Notes: a model not told the origin generated them from the letters alone. 64,000 nt of DNA from Streptomyces sp. L-9-10 (GCF_004151105.1 NZ_PHRF01000096.1:29097-93096), one strand, 5' to 3'. Positions 29,028 through 37,360 are shown, counted from the stretch's first letter. Numbers and translations are program-made.

Positions 29028-30464
29028 ATGCCACTCCACCGAGGCGCGGACCGGGCAGCCGGAATGCCCCGGAGCGAACGCGACGAGCTGCGCAGGCTGT
29101 CGATCAACCCCTTCTACGGGGAGGCCGATCCGACCAGCGAGATGACCTCGGCGCCGCCCATGCACCGGCTTCCCGACGGCCCGACCCCGCCGGACACGGC
29201 GTACCAGCTCGTCCATGACGAGCTGATGCTCGACGGCAACTCACGGCTCAACCTCGCCACCTTCGTCACCACCTGGATGGAGCCGCAGGCCACGGCGCTG
29301 ATGACGGAGTGCCGGGACAAGAACATGATCGACAAGGATGAGTATCCGCGCACCGCCGAGCTGGAGCGGCGCTGTGTGGCGATGCTCGCCGACCTCTGGA
29401 ACGCGCCGGACCCGGCGACGACCGTCGGCTGCTCGACGACGGGATCGAGCGAGGCCTGCATGCTGGCCGGGATGGCGCTCAAGCGCCGCTGGGCCGGGCG
29501 CAACGCCGCGCGCTACCCGGCGACGGCCCGGCCCAATCTCGTCATGGGCGTCAACGTCCAGGTCTGCTGGGACAAATTCTGCAACTTCTGGGAGGTCGAG
29601 TCGCGGCAGGTGCCCATGGAGGGCGACCGCTTCCATCTCGACCCCCAGGCCGCCGCCGAACTCTGCGACGAGAACACCATCGGGGTCGTCGCCGTCCTGG
29701 GCTCCACCTTCGACGGCTCGTACGAACCCGTCGCCGAGCTGTGCGCGGCGCTGGACGCGCTCCAGGAGCGTACGGGGCTCGACATCCCCGTCCATGTCGA
29801 CGGGGCGTCGGGCGCCATGGTGGCGCCCTTCCTCGACGAGGACCTGGTCTGGGACTTCCGGCTGCCGCGCGTCTCCTCCATCAACACCTCCGGGCACAAG
29901 TACGGGCTGGTCTACCCGGGCGTCGGCTGGGCGCTGTGGCGTTCGCCCGCCGAGCTGCCCGAGGAGCTGGTCTTCCGCGTCAACTACCTGGGCGGTGACA
30001 TGCCCACGTTCGCGCTGAACTTCTCCCGGCCGGGCGCGCAGGTCGTCGCGCAGTACTACACCTTCCTGCGGCTGGGCAGGGACGGCTACCGCGCCGTCCA
30101 GCAGACCGCGCGGGACATCGCCGGGAAGCTGGCCGGGCGGATCGAGGAGCTGGGCGACTTCCGGCTGCTCACGCGGGGGAACGAACTGCCCGTGTTCGCC
30201 TTCACCACCGCCCCCGGCGTGACGGCCTTCGACGTCTTCGACGTCTCGCGCCGGCTGCGCGAGCGCGGCTGGCTCGTACCGGCGTACACCTTCCCCGCCC
30301 ATCGCGAGGACCTGTCCGTGCTGCGGGTGGTCTGCCGCAACGGCTTCTCGGCCGACCTGGCGACACTGCTGGTGGCCGACCTGAAGGGGGTACTGCCCGA
30401 ACTCCGCGAACAGGAGCACCCATTGGGCCGGGACAAGTCCGCGGCGACGGCCTTCCACCACTGA
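29028..30464 (+). CDS. gadB: Glutamate decarboxylase
   Basis: A 478-residue PLP-dependent group II decarboxylase producing 4-aminobutyrate and CO2 while consuming a proton. The start follows GAGGAG by 8 bp. The N-terminal NPFYGEADPTSEMTSAPPMH and STTGSSEACMLAGMALKRRW are characteristic of GadA/GadB; the cofactor aspartate is D258 in PVHVDGASGAMVAP and the Schiff-base lysine is K291 in NTSGHKYGLVYPG. It may be cotranscribed with the upstream ClC gene. A strong bidirectional hairpin follows. Confidence 0.96.
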   Translation: MPLHRGADRAAGMPRSERDELRRLSINPFYGEADPTSEMTSAPPMHRLPDGPTPPDTAYQLVHDELMLDGNSRLNLATFVTTWMEPQATALMTECRDKNMIDKDEYPRTAELERRCVAMLADLWNAPDPATTVGCSTTGSSEACMLAGMALKRRWAGRNAARYPATARPNLVMGVNVQVCWDKFCNFWEVESRQVPMEGDRFHLDPQAAAELCDENTIGVVAVLGSTFDGSYEPVAELCAALDALQERTGLDIPVHVDGASGAMVAPFLDEDLVWDFRLPRVSSINTSGHKYGLVYPGVGWALWRSPAELPEELVFRVNYLGGDMPTFALNFSRPGAQVVAQYYTFLRLGRDGYRAVQQTARDIAGKLAGRIEELGDFRLLTRGNELPVFAFTTAPGVTAFDVFDVSRRLRERGWLVPAYTFPAHREDLSVLRVVCRNGFSADLATLLVADLKGVLPELREQEHPLGRDKSAATAFHH

Positions 30465-30482
30465 ACGCGTACGCGCCCCCGC

Positions 30483-30515
30483 CCCCGCCCCCGGAGCCAC
30501 TCTCCGGGGGCGGGG
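30483..30515. terminator. Bidirectional terminator between gadB and ABC permease
   Basis: A 14-bp perfect stem CCCCGCCCCCGGAG (30483-30496) / CTCCGGGGGCGGGG (30502-30515) with loop CCACT lies in the 82-bp gap between two convergent genes and can serve both strands. Confidence 0.8.
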
Positions 30516-30546
30516 TCCGGCCCCGTACCGGCCGTGCGCGTCCGGA

Positions 30547-31389
30547 TCAGCGGCTGAGCCTCCCGAACCGCCGTACCGCCAGCGGGAAGAAGAGCGCGAG
30601 CAGCGCCACCGGCCAGAGGACCGCCAGCGTCCCCGCGTGCTCCGCGGCCCAGGAGCCGCCCGCCGCGGCCGGGTTGCCGAACAGGTCCCGTACCGCCGTC
30701 GCCGTCGCCGACATCGGGTTCCACTCCACGACCGCGCCCAGCCAGCCCGGCATGGACTCCGGCGTCGCGAACGCGTTGGAGAGGAAGCCGATCGGCCAGA
30801 CCAGGATCTGCACCGCCTGCACCATCTCGGGACGGCCCGCCACCATCGCCAGCTGGATCCCGAGCCAGAGCATCGCGAACCGGAACAGCAGCAGCAGTCC
30901 GAGAGCGCCGAGGAAGGACGCGGTGCCTTCGTGCCAGCGCCAGCCGATGAGGTAGCCGACGCCGGTCATCACGAGCAGGCTGACCGCCGACTGGAGCATG
31001 TCCGCCACGCTCCGGCCCACCAGGACCGCCGACGAGGCCATGGGCATCGAACGGAAGCGGTCCACCACCCCCTTGTTCAGGTCCTGGGTGACGGCGAGCA
31101 TCGTGGACTCCAGGCCGAAGGCCATGGTCAGGGCGAGCATGCCCGGGACGAGGAACTCGACGTACGCCCCGTCGATCCCCCGGCCGCCGCCGATCAGATA
31201 GCCGAACATCAGCAGGAGCATCACCGGGAAGACCAGCCCGACGACGACCTGGACCGGCTGCCGTGCCCAGCGGGCGAGTTCGCGCCGGGTCATGGTCCAG
31301 GAGTCCGCGAGGGCCCAGCCGAGCCCGCCGCCTCCGGGGACCGTGTCCGGATCCGTGGACGCCGATGCCGTGGCGTTCACCGTCGTCAC
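30547..31389 (-). CDS. ABC-2 type exporter permease (DrrB-like)
   Basis: A 280-residue ABC-2 permease with about six hydrophobic segments and an N-terminal cytoplasmic stretch rich in Thr/Ala. Characteristic segments are TMTRRELARWARQPVQVVVG and LVFPVMLLLMFGYLIGGGRG at the start and WPIGFLSNAFATPESMPGWL in the middle. Its GTG start overlaps the ATPase stop by four bases (GTGA). With the ATPase and PadR regulator it forms a DrrAB-like drug or lipid exporter unit; substrate unknown. Confidence 0.92.
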   Translation of the reverse strand: MTTVNATASASTDPDTVPGGGGLGWALADSWTMTRRELARWARQPVQVVVGLVFPVMLLLMFGYLIGGGRGIDGAYVEFLVPGMLALTMAFGLESTMLAVTQDLNKGVVDRFRSMPMASSAVLVGRSVADMLQSAVSLLVMTGVGYLIGWRWHEGTASFLGALGLLLLFRFAMLWLGIQLAMVAGRPEMVQAVQILVWPIGFLSNAFATPESMPGWLGAVVEWNPMSATATAVRDLFGNPAAAGGSWAAEHAGTLAVLWPVALLALFFPLAVRRFGRLSR

Positions 31390-32402
31390 GCCGTCACCTC
31401 CTGTCGCTCCTGAGGGACGTCCCCGTCCCTCTTCCTTCGCTCAGCGGCGTCCTCGCCCGTGAGATGGAGGAAGACCTCGTCCAGCGTCGGCCGCCGCAGC
31501 GCGATGTCCTCCGCCTCGATCCCCTCTTCGTGGAAGGCGCGTACGGTCTCGGTCAGCGCCGCCATGCGGTCCGCCACGGGCGCGCTCAGCAGCCGCCGGT
31601 CCACGTCCGTACTGACGGCGTGCGTGCCCGTGGTGCGTGCCAGCGCCCGTGCGCCGTCCGCGAGCCGGTCCGCGTCGCGCAGTACGACATCGATGCGGTC
31701 GCCGCCGGTCCGCGCCTTGAGTGCGTCCGCCGTGCCCTCCGCGATGACCCGTCCGCCGTCCACCACCGAGATACGGTCGGCCAGTTGGTCGGCCTCCTCC
31801 AGATACTGCGTGGTCAGCAGTACGGTCGTACCGCCGCCGACCAGCGAGCGCACCGCGCTCCACACCTCCGCCCGGCCGCGCGGGTCGAGTCCGGTCGTCG
31901 GCTCGTCCAGGAACAGCACCTCCGGGTCGGTGATCAGCGAGGCCGCGAGGTCGAGCCGGCGCCGCATGCCGCCGCTGTACTGCTTGACGGCCTTGCGGCC
32001 GGTGTCCGTCAGGCCGAACCGCTCCAGCAGCTCACCGGCCCGCTCCCTCGCCCGCCGGGCGCCGAGGTGGTAGAGCCGTCCGAACATCTCCAGGTTCTGC
32101 CGGCCGCTCAGGTCCTCGTCGAGGGCCGCGTGCTGCCCCAGCAGCCCGATCCTGCGCCGCACTTCGCGCGCGTGGGTCCGTACGTCGAGCCCGGCCACCC
32201 GCACCAGCCCCTCGTCGGGCCGCAGCAGCGTGGTGAGGATCCGTACGGCCGTGGTCTTGCCCGCGCCGTTCGGCCCGAGCACGCCGTGCACCGTGCCGCG
32301 TTCCACCGTCAGATCGAACCCGTCGAGGGCCCGCTTCTCTCCGTATCGCTTGCGTGCGCCCGCCACCACGATCACGTCGGTCATATCGGCCACATCGGTC
32401 AA
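31386..32402 (-). CDS. ABC exporter ATPase (DrrA-like)
   Basis: A 338-residue ATPase of the daunorubicin-resistance type. Walker A is GPNGAGKTT, signature YSGGMRRRLDLAASL, Walker B VLFLDEPTTGLDPRGR and the switch region is LLTTQYLEEADQLADRISVV; the C-terminal about 100 residues form the DrrA accessory domain. Start choice: a TTG at 32402 has GGGAGG 8 bp upstream, the best ribosome-binding site here; an ATG at 32384 and a GTG at 32393 are in frame but lack one. The promoter with two operators lies just upstream. Confidence 0.92.
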   Translation of the reverse strand: MTDVADMTDVIVVAGARKRYGEKRALDGFDLTVERGTVHGVLGPNGAGKTTAVRILTTLLRPDEGLVRVAGLDVRTHAREVRRRIGLLGQHAALDEDLSGRQNLEMFGRLYHLGARRARERAGELLERFGLTDTGRKAVKQYSGGMRRRLDLAASLITDPEVLFLDEPTTGLDPRGRAEVWSAVRSLVGGGTTVLLTTQYLEEADQLADRISVVDGGRVIAEGTADALKARTGGDRIDVVLRDADRLADGARALARTTGTHAVSTDVDRRLLSAPVADRMAALTETVRAFHEEGIEAEDIALRRPTLDEVFLHLTGEDAAERRKRDGDVPQERQEVTA

Positions 32403-32425
32403 CGTCTTCGCCTCCCACCGGGTAA

Positions 32426-32483
32426 TCAAACTTGACTACCGAGCCGGAAGAGTAACCCCGGCCCCCCAATTGGTCAAACTTGA
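32426..32483 (-). promoter_or_regulatory. Promoter of the ABC exporter with two PadR-type operators
   Basis: Read on the minus strand: -35 TTGACC (32472-32477), a 17-bp spacer, and -10 TACTCT (32449-32454), close to the vegetative consensus. Two identical 10-bp palindromic sites TCAAACTTGA lie at 32474-32483, overlapping the -35, and at 32426-32435, just after the expected transcription start. The centres are 48 bp apart. The padR gene ends at 32484, immediately beside the first site. Confidence 0.72.
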
Positions 32484-33125
32484 TTAGCGATGATCTCCGT
32501 CATCGGGGACACCCGTCGCGTACGGGTTCTCCTGGCCCTCGGCGAGCACCGCCACGAACGGCTCGCCCTCACCCGCGAAGGTGTACGCGCCGCCCTCGAT
32601 GCGCTTGATCAGCCCCCGCGTCCACTCCGCGCCCGAATCCGCCGAGTGCACCCACAGGTTCATGATCTCGCCGATGTGCCCGAGCTGTTCCGGGCCCTCC
32701 TCCGGCACATAGTGCTCGGTCACCGCGGCCCGCCACGCCTCGATCCCCGCCACGCGCTCCTTGAGCAGCTCGATGACCTCGGCGCGCGGCAGATCGACGA
32801 TGGCGCCGATCCCCGCCGACAGCACGTCCATCTTCTGGTCATAGGTGGTCAGCGCCTCGCGCAGCAGCCGCAGATACTCCTCGCGGCCCGCGTCCGTCAG
32901 CTCGTACTCGGTACGCGGCGGCCCGCCCGCCGTGCTCGGCGCGACCTCGTGCGCCAGCAGGACGCCCTGCTTCGCCATCTGCTTGAGCGCGTGGTAGATC
33001 GACCCGGGCTTGGCGTTGGACCACTCGTGGGCGCCCCAGTACTCCAGGTCATTGCGTACCTGATAGCCATGGGCCCGGCCGTGCTGGCGGACCGCGCAGA
33101 GTACGAGCAAACGGATCGCTGACAT
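32484..33125 (-). CDS. PadR-family transcriptional regulator
   Basis: A 213-residue winged-helix repressor. The N-terminal PadR domain (about residues 1-95) has LLVLCAVRQHGRAHGYQVRN, GSIYHALKQMAKQGVLLAHE and GPPRTEYELTDAGREEYLRL. The C-terminal half is helical and may serve dimerisation or ligand sensing. It directly precedes the ABC exporter genes; twin TCAAACTTGA sites in their promoter are its likely operators, though no such site was seen before padR itself. A TAACCT element lies 6 bp before the ATG with GGAGCA between, so the gene might be leaderless. Confidence 0.9.
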   Translation of the reverse strand: MSAIRLLVLCAVRQHGRAHGYQVRNDLEYWGAHEWSNAKPGSIYHALKQMAKQGVLLAHEVAPSTAGGPPRTEYELTDAGREEYLRLLREALTTYDQKMDVLSAGIGAIVDLPRAEVIELLKERVAGIEAWRAAVTEHYVPEEGPEQLGHIGEIMNLWVHSADSGAEWTRGLIKRIEGGAYTFAGEGEPFVAVLAEGQENPYATGVPDDGDHR

Positions 33126-33196
33126 TGCTCCAGGTTATGACTCCGGAGCGCGACGCCCCCGCCGGGCCCGCGACCGCACGACCGCGCGACGCGTCG

Positions 33197-33236
33197 ACGT
33201 CAGCGTCAGAAGACGCGCCAACGTCGGCGTCAGAAG
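33197..33236. repeat. Direct repeat containing the aldehyde dehydrogenase stop codon
   Basis: Two 16-bp copies, ACGTCAGCGTCAGAAG (33197-33212) and ACGTCGGCGTCAGAAG (33221-33236), 24 bp apart. The stop codon (complement of TCA 33230-33232) lies in the second. Confidence 0.75.
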
Positions 33237-34696
33237 GGGAACGCGGTACGGCCGTGCTGCACCGAGATCCACTTCTGCGTCGTGAACGCCTCCACCGTCG
33301 AGTCGCCGTTGAGCCGGCCGAGCCCCGAGAACTTCTCCCCGCCGAAGGCCACCAGCGGCTCGTCCTGCACGGTCGAGTCGTTGACATGCATCATGCCGGT
33401 GACGATCCGCTTGGCGAACGCGACGCCGCGCTCCACGTTCGAGGTGTGCACGGCACCGCTCAGCCCATACGGGGTGTTGTTGGCGAGCCGTACCGCCTCT
33501 TCCTCCCCGTCGAACGGGACCAGCAGCACCACGGGCCCGAAGATCTCCTGCCGCATCAGCGGGGAGTCCTCGCCCAGGCCCGCCAGCACCGTCGGCTCCA
33601 CGAGATTGCCGCGCGTACGCCCCCGTACGAGCGCGGTCGCTCCCTCCGCCAGCGCCTGGTCCACCACCGCCGTCAGGGCGTCCGCCTGGAAGGTGTTGAT
33701 GACCGGGCCGATCTGGGTCTCGGGGTCGCGCGGGTCGCCCGTCCTCAGCGACGCCACCTTCGCCACGAACTTCTCGGTGAACCGCTTCTCGACGGCGCGG
33801 TCCACGAGGATCCGGTTGGCGGCCACACAGACCTGGCCCTGGTAGATGAAGCGGCTGGCGACCGCCGCGTCCACCGCGTAGTCGAGCCCCGCCTCGTCGA
33901 GATCGTCGAGGACGACCAGCGCGCTGTTACCGCTCAGTTCGAGTATCGCCCGCTTGAAGTTGCCGCCCGCCACCGCGCCGACATGACGGCCGACCCGGTC
34001 CGAGCCGGCGAACGAGATCACCTTCGGCACGGGGTGCTCGATGAGCGCGTCCCCGACCTCCGCGATGTCCGTCACCACGACGTTGAGCAGTCCGGCCGGC
34101 AGCTCCGCGTCCTCGAAGAGCTTGGCGATCAGCCCGCCGCCGACGATGGGCGCGTTCTGGTTGGGCTTGATCACGACGGCGTTGCCGAGCGCCAGCGCGG
34201 GCGCCACCGACTTGATCGTCACCAGGAAGGGGAAGTTGAAGGGGGTGATCACGCCGATGACACCGACCGGCAGCCGGTAGACACGGTTCTCCTTGCCGTC
34301 CACCGGGGACGGCAGGATCCGGCCTTCGGGCCGCAGCGACAGCTGTATGGCATCGCGCAGGAACTCCTGCGCGGCACTGACCTCGTGCTCCGCCTTGAGC
34401 CGCGTACCGCCCAGCTCGTCGATGATCGCCTCGATGATGTCGTCCCTGCGCTCCTCGACCAGCCTGAGGACGCGCTCGAAGACCCGGCGACGGGTGTACG
34501 GACTGATCGCGGCCCAGTCGCGCTGCGCGCGTTCGGCGGCGCGGTACGCCTCGTCGATCTCCTGGACCGTGGCGATCGTGATGGCCGCGAGCTTCTCCCC
34601 GTTGTACGGATTGAAGTCGATGATGTCCCACGAGCCGCTGCCGGTCCGCCACTCGCCGTCGATGTACTGGTGGGCCAGGTCGGTGAAGTAGGACAT
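33230..34696 (-). CDS. Aldehyde dehydrogenase (benzaldehyde/vanillin dehydrogenase-like)
   Basis: A 488-residue NAD(P)-dependent aldehyde dehydrogenase. Catalytic residues are C290 in YQGQVCVAANR, E253 in AILELSGNSALVVLDD, and K177 in VVIKPNQNAPIVGGG; TPFNFPFLVTIKSVAPAL is the cofactor-site region. The closest familiar subgroup is aromatic aldehyde dehydrogenases such as vanillin and benzaldehyde dehydrogenase, so substrate is inferred only. The ATG at 34696 follows AAGGGA; the longer frame to 34747 is unsupported. Gap to the upstream XRE gene is 63 bp and includes a 9-bp doublet CTGCAGGTG. Confidence 0.9.
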   Translation of the reverse strand: MSYFTDLAHQYIDGEWRTGSGSWDIIDFNPYNGEKLAAITIATVQEIDEAYRAAERAQRDWAAISPYTRRRVFERVLRLVEERRDDIIEAIIDELGGTRLKAEHEVSAAQEFLRDAIQLSLRPEGRILPSPVDGKENRVYRLPVGVIGVITPFNFPFLVTIKSVAPALALGNAVVIKPNQNAPIVGGGLIAKLFEDAELPAGLLNVVVTDIAEVGDALIEHPVPKVISFAGSDRVGRHVGAVAGGNFKRAILELSGNSALVVLDDLDEAGLDYAVDAAVASRFIYQGQVCVAANRILVDRAVEKRFTEKFVAKVASLRTGDPRDPETQIGPVINTFQADALTAVVDQALAEGATALVRGRTRGNLVEPTVLAGLGEDSPLMRQEIFGPVVLLVPFDGEEEAVRLANNTPYGLSGAVHTSNVERGVAFAKRIVTGMMHVNDSTVQDEPLVAFGGEKFSGLGRLNGDSTVEAFTTQKWISVQHGRTAFPF

Positions 34697-34759
34697 GCGA
34701 TCCCTTACTGCAGGTGCTGCAGGTGCAAACTCCTGATATGAGGTCATCGTACTGATGTC

Positions 34760-35623
34760 TCAGATCAGTTGGAGCAGTCCGCGCAGGACATCTCGGCTCT
34801 CTTCCGGTCCCGGGCTGTCCTGCTGTAGTCGGCCCATCACCCGTTCGTACTGGGCGACCTCCTCGCGCTTGTCCAGATACAGCGCGCTGGTCAGCTGCTC
34901 CAGGAAGACGACATCGGAGAGATCCGACTCGGGGAAGCTCAGCATGGTGAACGCGCCGCTCTCGCCTGCGTGGCCGCCGAAGCTGAAGGGCATCACCTGG
35001 AGCGTGATGTTCGGCTGCTCCGAGATCTCGATCAGATGTCTCAGCTGCCCCTGCATCACGGAGCGCTCGCCGTACGGGCGGCGCAGCGCCGCCTCGTCGA
35101 GGATGGCGTGAAAGCGCGGCGCGCGTTCGGAGACGAGGACCTTCTGCCGCTCCAGCCGGAGCGCGACCCGGCGCTCCACCTCGGCGCAGGGCGCCTCGGG
35201 CTGGCCGCGGGTGACGACGGCGTGCGCGTACGCCTCGGTCTGCAACAGACCGTGCACGAACTGCACTTCATAGATACGGATCAGTGAGGCGGCACCTTCG
35301 AGACCGATATATGTCTGGAACCAGCCGGGCAGCACGTCGCCGAAGCTGTGCCACCACCCCGCGACATTGGCCTCCCGGGCGAGGCCGAGAAGGGCAGCGC
35401 GCTCGCCCTCGTCGGCGACCCCGTAGAGGGTCAACAGGTCCTCGATGTCTCTGGCCTTGAAGCTCACCCGTCCCAACTCCATACGGCTGATCTTGGACTC
35501 GGATGCGCGGATCGAGTAGCCGGCGGCCTCACGTGTGATGCCGCGCGTCTCGCGCAGCCGCCTCAGTTGTGAGCCCAGCAGGATGCGCCGCACCACGGAA
35601 CCGCCCGATTCGGCTGCGGTCAC
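34760..35623 (-). CDS. XRE-family regulator with DUF5753 domain
   Basis: A 287-residue Streptomyces-type regulator. The N-terminal Xre HTH (about residues 14-70) reads LLGSQLRRLRETRGITREAA and ESKISRMELGRVSFKARDIE; the rest is the DUF5753 domain (EVQFVHGLLQTEAYAHAVV, GQLRHLIEISEQPNITLQVM, PFSFGGHAGESGAFTMLSFP). Such proteins work with small DUF397 partners and HATPase proteins in development-related switches (WhiJ and Scr1/Scr2 are known examples); both partners are found here within 1.2 kb. GTG at 35623 is preferred because GGGAGGG lies 8 bp upstream; ATG at 35641 is possible. Confidence 0.9.
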   Translation of the reverse strand: MTAAESGGSVVRRILLGSQLRRLRETRGITREAAGYSIRASESKISRMELGRVSFKARDIEDLLTLYGVADEGERAALLGLAREANVAGWWHSFGDVLPGWFQTYIGLEGAASLIRIYEVQFVHGLLQTEAYAHAVVTRGQPEAPCAEVERRVALRLERQKVLVSERAPRFHAILDEAALRRPYGERSVMQGQLRHLIEISEQPNITLQVMPFSFGGHAGESGAFTMLSFPESDLSDVVFLEQLTSALYLDKREEVAQYERVMGRLQQDSPGPEESRDVLRGLLQLI

Positions 35624-35957
35624 GTCTCCAACCCTCCCCATCACATGTGGATCTCCCCGGAGCACCCCCGAACTCCAAGTGCCGGATTCTGCCATCAAAA
35701 CGCTTCAGCCCGTACTCATTCGATTACGGAAATAAGAAGGCTTTGCGGAGAGAGCAAAACTGGTCACGAGGAGAAATAGGACGGAACCGTCACGGGAAGG
35801 GCGAAGTCCGGCGCGTGCACGTGCATCTGCCCTTGCATCTGCCGTACGCATTCGGAACCATGGTCCCCGCGCACCTGCGTGCTCGTTCGTGATTGACGTG
35901 TTGTGACGCTGGACCTCCGCAGTATCGCTACGGCCGCGAATCCCGGGAGTGCCTCGC
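35624..35957. other. 334-bp divergent regulatory region, XRE gene / HATPase gene
   Basis: No gene seen. The middle (about 35700-35790) is clearly richer in A/T than the surroundings. It contains one copy of a 26-bp element (35812-35837) also found before the DUF397 gene. Toward the HATPase gene, TTGTGA and TATCGC with a 16-bp spacer are a weak promoter candidate. Confidence 0.6.
35812..35837 (+). promoter_or_regulatory. 26-bp conserved element, copy 1 (HATPase side)
   Basis: Contains the palindrome TGCACGTGCA (35816-35825) followed by TCTGCCCTTGCA. It matches the copy at 36845-36870 (opposite strand) at 23 of 26 positions and has the same orientation relative to its downstream gene, whose start is 120 bp away. 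Confidence 0.6.
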
Positions 35958-36455
35958 ATGGGGACGAATGGATCGACCATGCTCGAGCCGTTAAGGCAGG
36001 GGCTTCCCCCCATCGATCCCTCGGCGGCCGCGGGCTCGGTGTCGTGTGCTCTGCCCGCCCGCTACGAAGCGGTGCGCGGGGCCAGGCAGTTCACCAGGAA
36101 CACGCTGACCCAGTGGGAGCTGACCGACCGCTTCGACGATGTCGCGCTGGTCGTCTCCGAACTCGTCACCAACGCGCTGCGGCACGCCCTGCCGGCCGAC
36201 ACCCCGCGGGATCCCCAGGACGCCTCCGTACGGCTGCATCTGATGCGGTGGTCGTCGCGGCTGGTGTGCGCGGTACGGGATCCCAGCCACGCGAGCCCGG
36301 AGGCGCGGAAGACCGAGGAGGACTGCGCGGCGGAGTCCGGCCGGGGGCTGTTCCTGGTCGAGTCGTTCAGCGACACCTGGGGCTGGCATCCGCTGGCGGG
36401 GTCATTGCACGGCAAGGTGGTCTGGGCGCTGTTCCAGCTACGGGTGGCCGACTGA
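35958..36455 (+). CDS. HATPase-domain regulatory protein (anti-sigma-factor-like)
   Basis: A 165-residue protein with a single HATPase_c fold of the RsbW/SpoIIAB-like family common in Streptomyces. The N-box is VALVVSELVTNALRHALPAD, the G1-like region is VCAVRDPSHASPE, and the G2 region is ESGRGLFLVESFSDTWGWHP. Such proteins bind sigma factors or anti-anti-sigma partners, or act as small kinases; the partner is unknown. The ATG at 35958 follows GGGAG by 8 bp; a GTG at 35949 lacks this. It lies between the XRE regulator and the DUF397 gene, a recurrent three-gene set. The stop codon is in a 26-bp direct repeat (36441-36492). Confidence 0.88.
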   Translation: MGTNGSTMLEPLRQGLPPIDPSAAAGSVSCALPARYEAVRGARQFTRNTLTQWELTDRFDDVALVVSELVTNALRHALPADTPRDPQDASVRLHLMRWSSRLVCAVRDPSHASPEARKTEEDCAAESGRGLFLVESFSDTWGWHPLAGSLHGKVVWALFQLRVAD

Positions 36456-36492
36456 CGGCGGGCCTCCGGGTGGCCGGCCGACGGCGGACGGG
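36441..36492. repeat. 26-bp direct repeat over the HATPase stop codon
   Basis: Two adjoining copies at 36441-36466 and 36467-36492, both beginning CGGGTGGCCG. The stop TGA (36453-36455) is in the first copy; the second has CGA at that place. Confidence 0.75.
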
Positions 36493-36532
36493 ACCGACCG
36501 GCTGAGCCTTGCGCTCGGCCGCCCGCCGTCGG

Positions 36533-36775
36533 TCAACCGCTCGCTGTCAGATGGTCGAATTCCCCGTCTTTGACGCCCAGCAGCATGGCCTCGATCTCGG
36601 CGATCGTGTAGACCAGCGCGGGCCCGTCGGGGTGGCGTGAGTTGCGTACCGCCACCTCGCCGCCGGGCAGCTTGGCGAACTCCACGCAGGATCCCTGGGA
36701 GTTGCTGTGCCTGCTCTTCTGCCAGACGACTCCGTGAAGCTCTGTGGCCGTAATGCCGTTGTACACGTGGTGCAC
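36533..36775 (-). CDS. DUF397 protein
   Basis: An 80-residue member of the DUF397 family: VVWQKSRHSNSQGSCVEFAK (with the conserved S/C-V-E segment), GEVAVRNSRHPDGPALVYT and a C-terminal FDHL. DUF397 proteins are small partners of DUF5753 XRE regulators and oppose or modulate them in known cases. GTG at 36775 has GGGGAG 6 bp upstream; the TTG frame start at 36796 does not. A TATGAT -10 element and the 26-bp element lie upstream. Confidence 0.88.
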   Translation of the reverse strand: MHHVYNGITATELHGVVWQKSRHSNSQGSCVEFAKLPGGEVAVRNSRHPDGPALVYTIAEIEAMLLGVKDGEFDHLTASG

Positions 36776-37117
36776 AGGTCGCTCCCCGAGTTGCAAGGTG
36801 CAGTCGTCAACTTTCTCGGATCATAGCTGTGTTTCATGTGCTGCTGCATGAGCAAATGCACGTGCACGCGGGGTGTTCCCTTGGTTACAGGCCCGCCCCC
36901 CGGCTCCGATCGCCTGCTCTGTGGATTAAGACGCGCTGAAGGGCCTTCCGGATCCCTCGGCGGACGGAATGGTGGCCGAATAGTGTCCGTGTACCCGGCG
37001 AAGACGAGAAGACTCCCCGCGCGGTCCGGCGCGGGGAGCCTCGATACGGCGGTCGTACGGCGGCGGTTCGGCGCCGCCCGGCGGCAGTTGAACGGCGCCG
37101 CCCGGCGGGCCGGGCGG
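36776..37117. other. 342-bp non-coding region between DUF397 and rpsR genes
   Basis: Promoter region of the leftward DUF397 gene: -10 TATGAT at 36820-36825 (minus strand) and the 26-bp element at 36845-36870. The right part (about 37060-37117) holds two copies of CGGCGCCGCCCGGCGG next to the rpsR stop and could fold. No further gene seen. Confidence 0.6.
36845..36870 (-). promoter_or_regulatory. 26-bp conserved element, copy 2 (DUF397 side)
   Basis: On the minus strand it reads like the copy at 35812-35837 with three differences. It ends 19 bp upstream of the -10 TATGAT (36820-36825), so it covers the -35 zone and would suit an activator or repressor site. Confidence 0.6.
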
Positions 37118-37360
37118 TCAGCGCGGCGTCGTGCGGTACGGCAGCAGCGCCATCTCCCTGGCGTTCTTGATCGCGCGCGCCAGCTGCCGCTGCTGCCGGG
37201 CGCTGACCCGCGTCACACGGCGACCGCGGATCTTGCCGCGGTCCGAGATGAACTTCCGCAGCAGGCCGGTGTCCTTGTAGTCGACATAGGTGATGCCCGC
37301 GGCGTCCAGCGGATTGGGTCGGGGCGCGGGCGGCTCGCGGTCCCCACGGCGGGTGGACAT
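37118..37360 (-). CDS. rpsR: 30S ribosomal protein S18, zinc-independent paralogue
   Basis: An 80-residue S18 (GITYVDYKDTGLLRKFISDR, KIRGRRVTRVSARQQRQLAR, NAREMALLPY). It has no cysteine, so it is the C- form made when zinc is scarce. The ATG overlaps the CobW-like stop by one base (TGATG), and it is the last gene of the leftward zinc-repressed operon L33-L31-CobW-S18. Confidence 0.96.
   Translation of the reverse strand: MSTRRGDREPPAPRPNPLDAAGITYVDYKDTGLLRKFISDRGKIRGRRVTRVSARQQRQLARAIKNAREMALLPYRTTPR

Noticed and set aside
35816..35825. TGCACGTGCA as an E-box or gamma-butyrolactone receptor site
   Set aside because: The palindrome does not resemble known ArpA-type boxes, and no such receptor gene is nearby; it is better explained as part of the shared 26-bp element.
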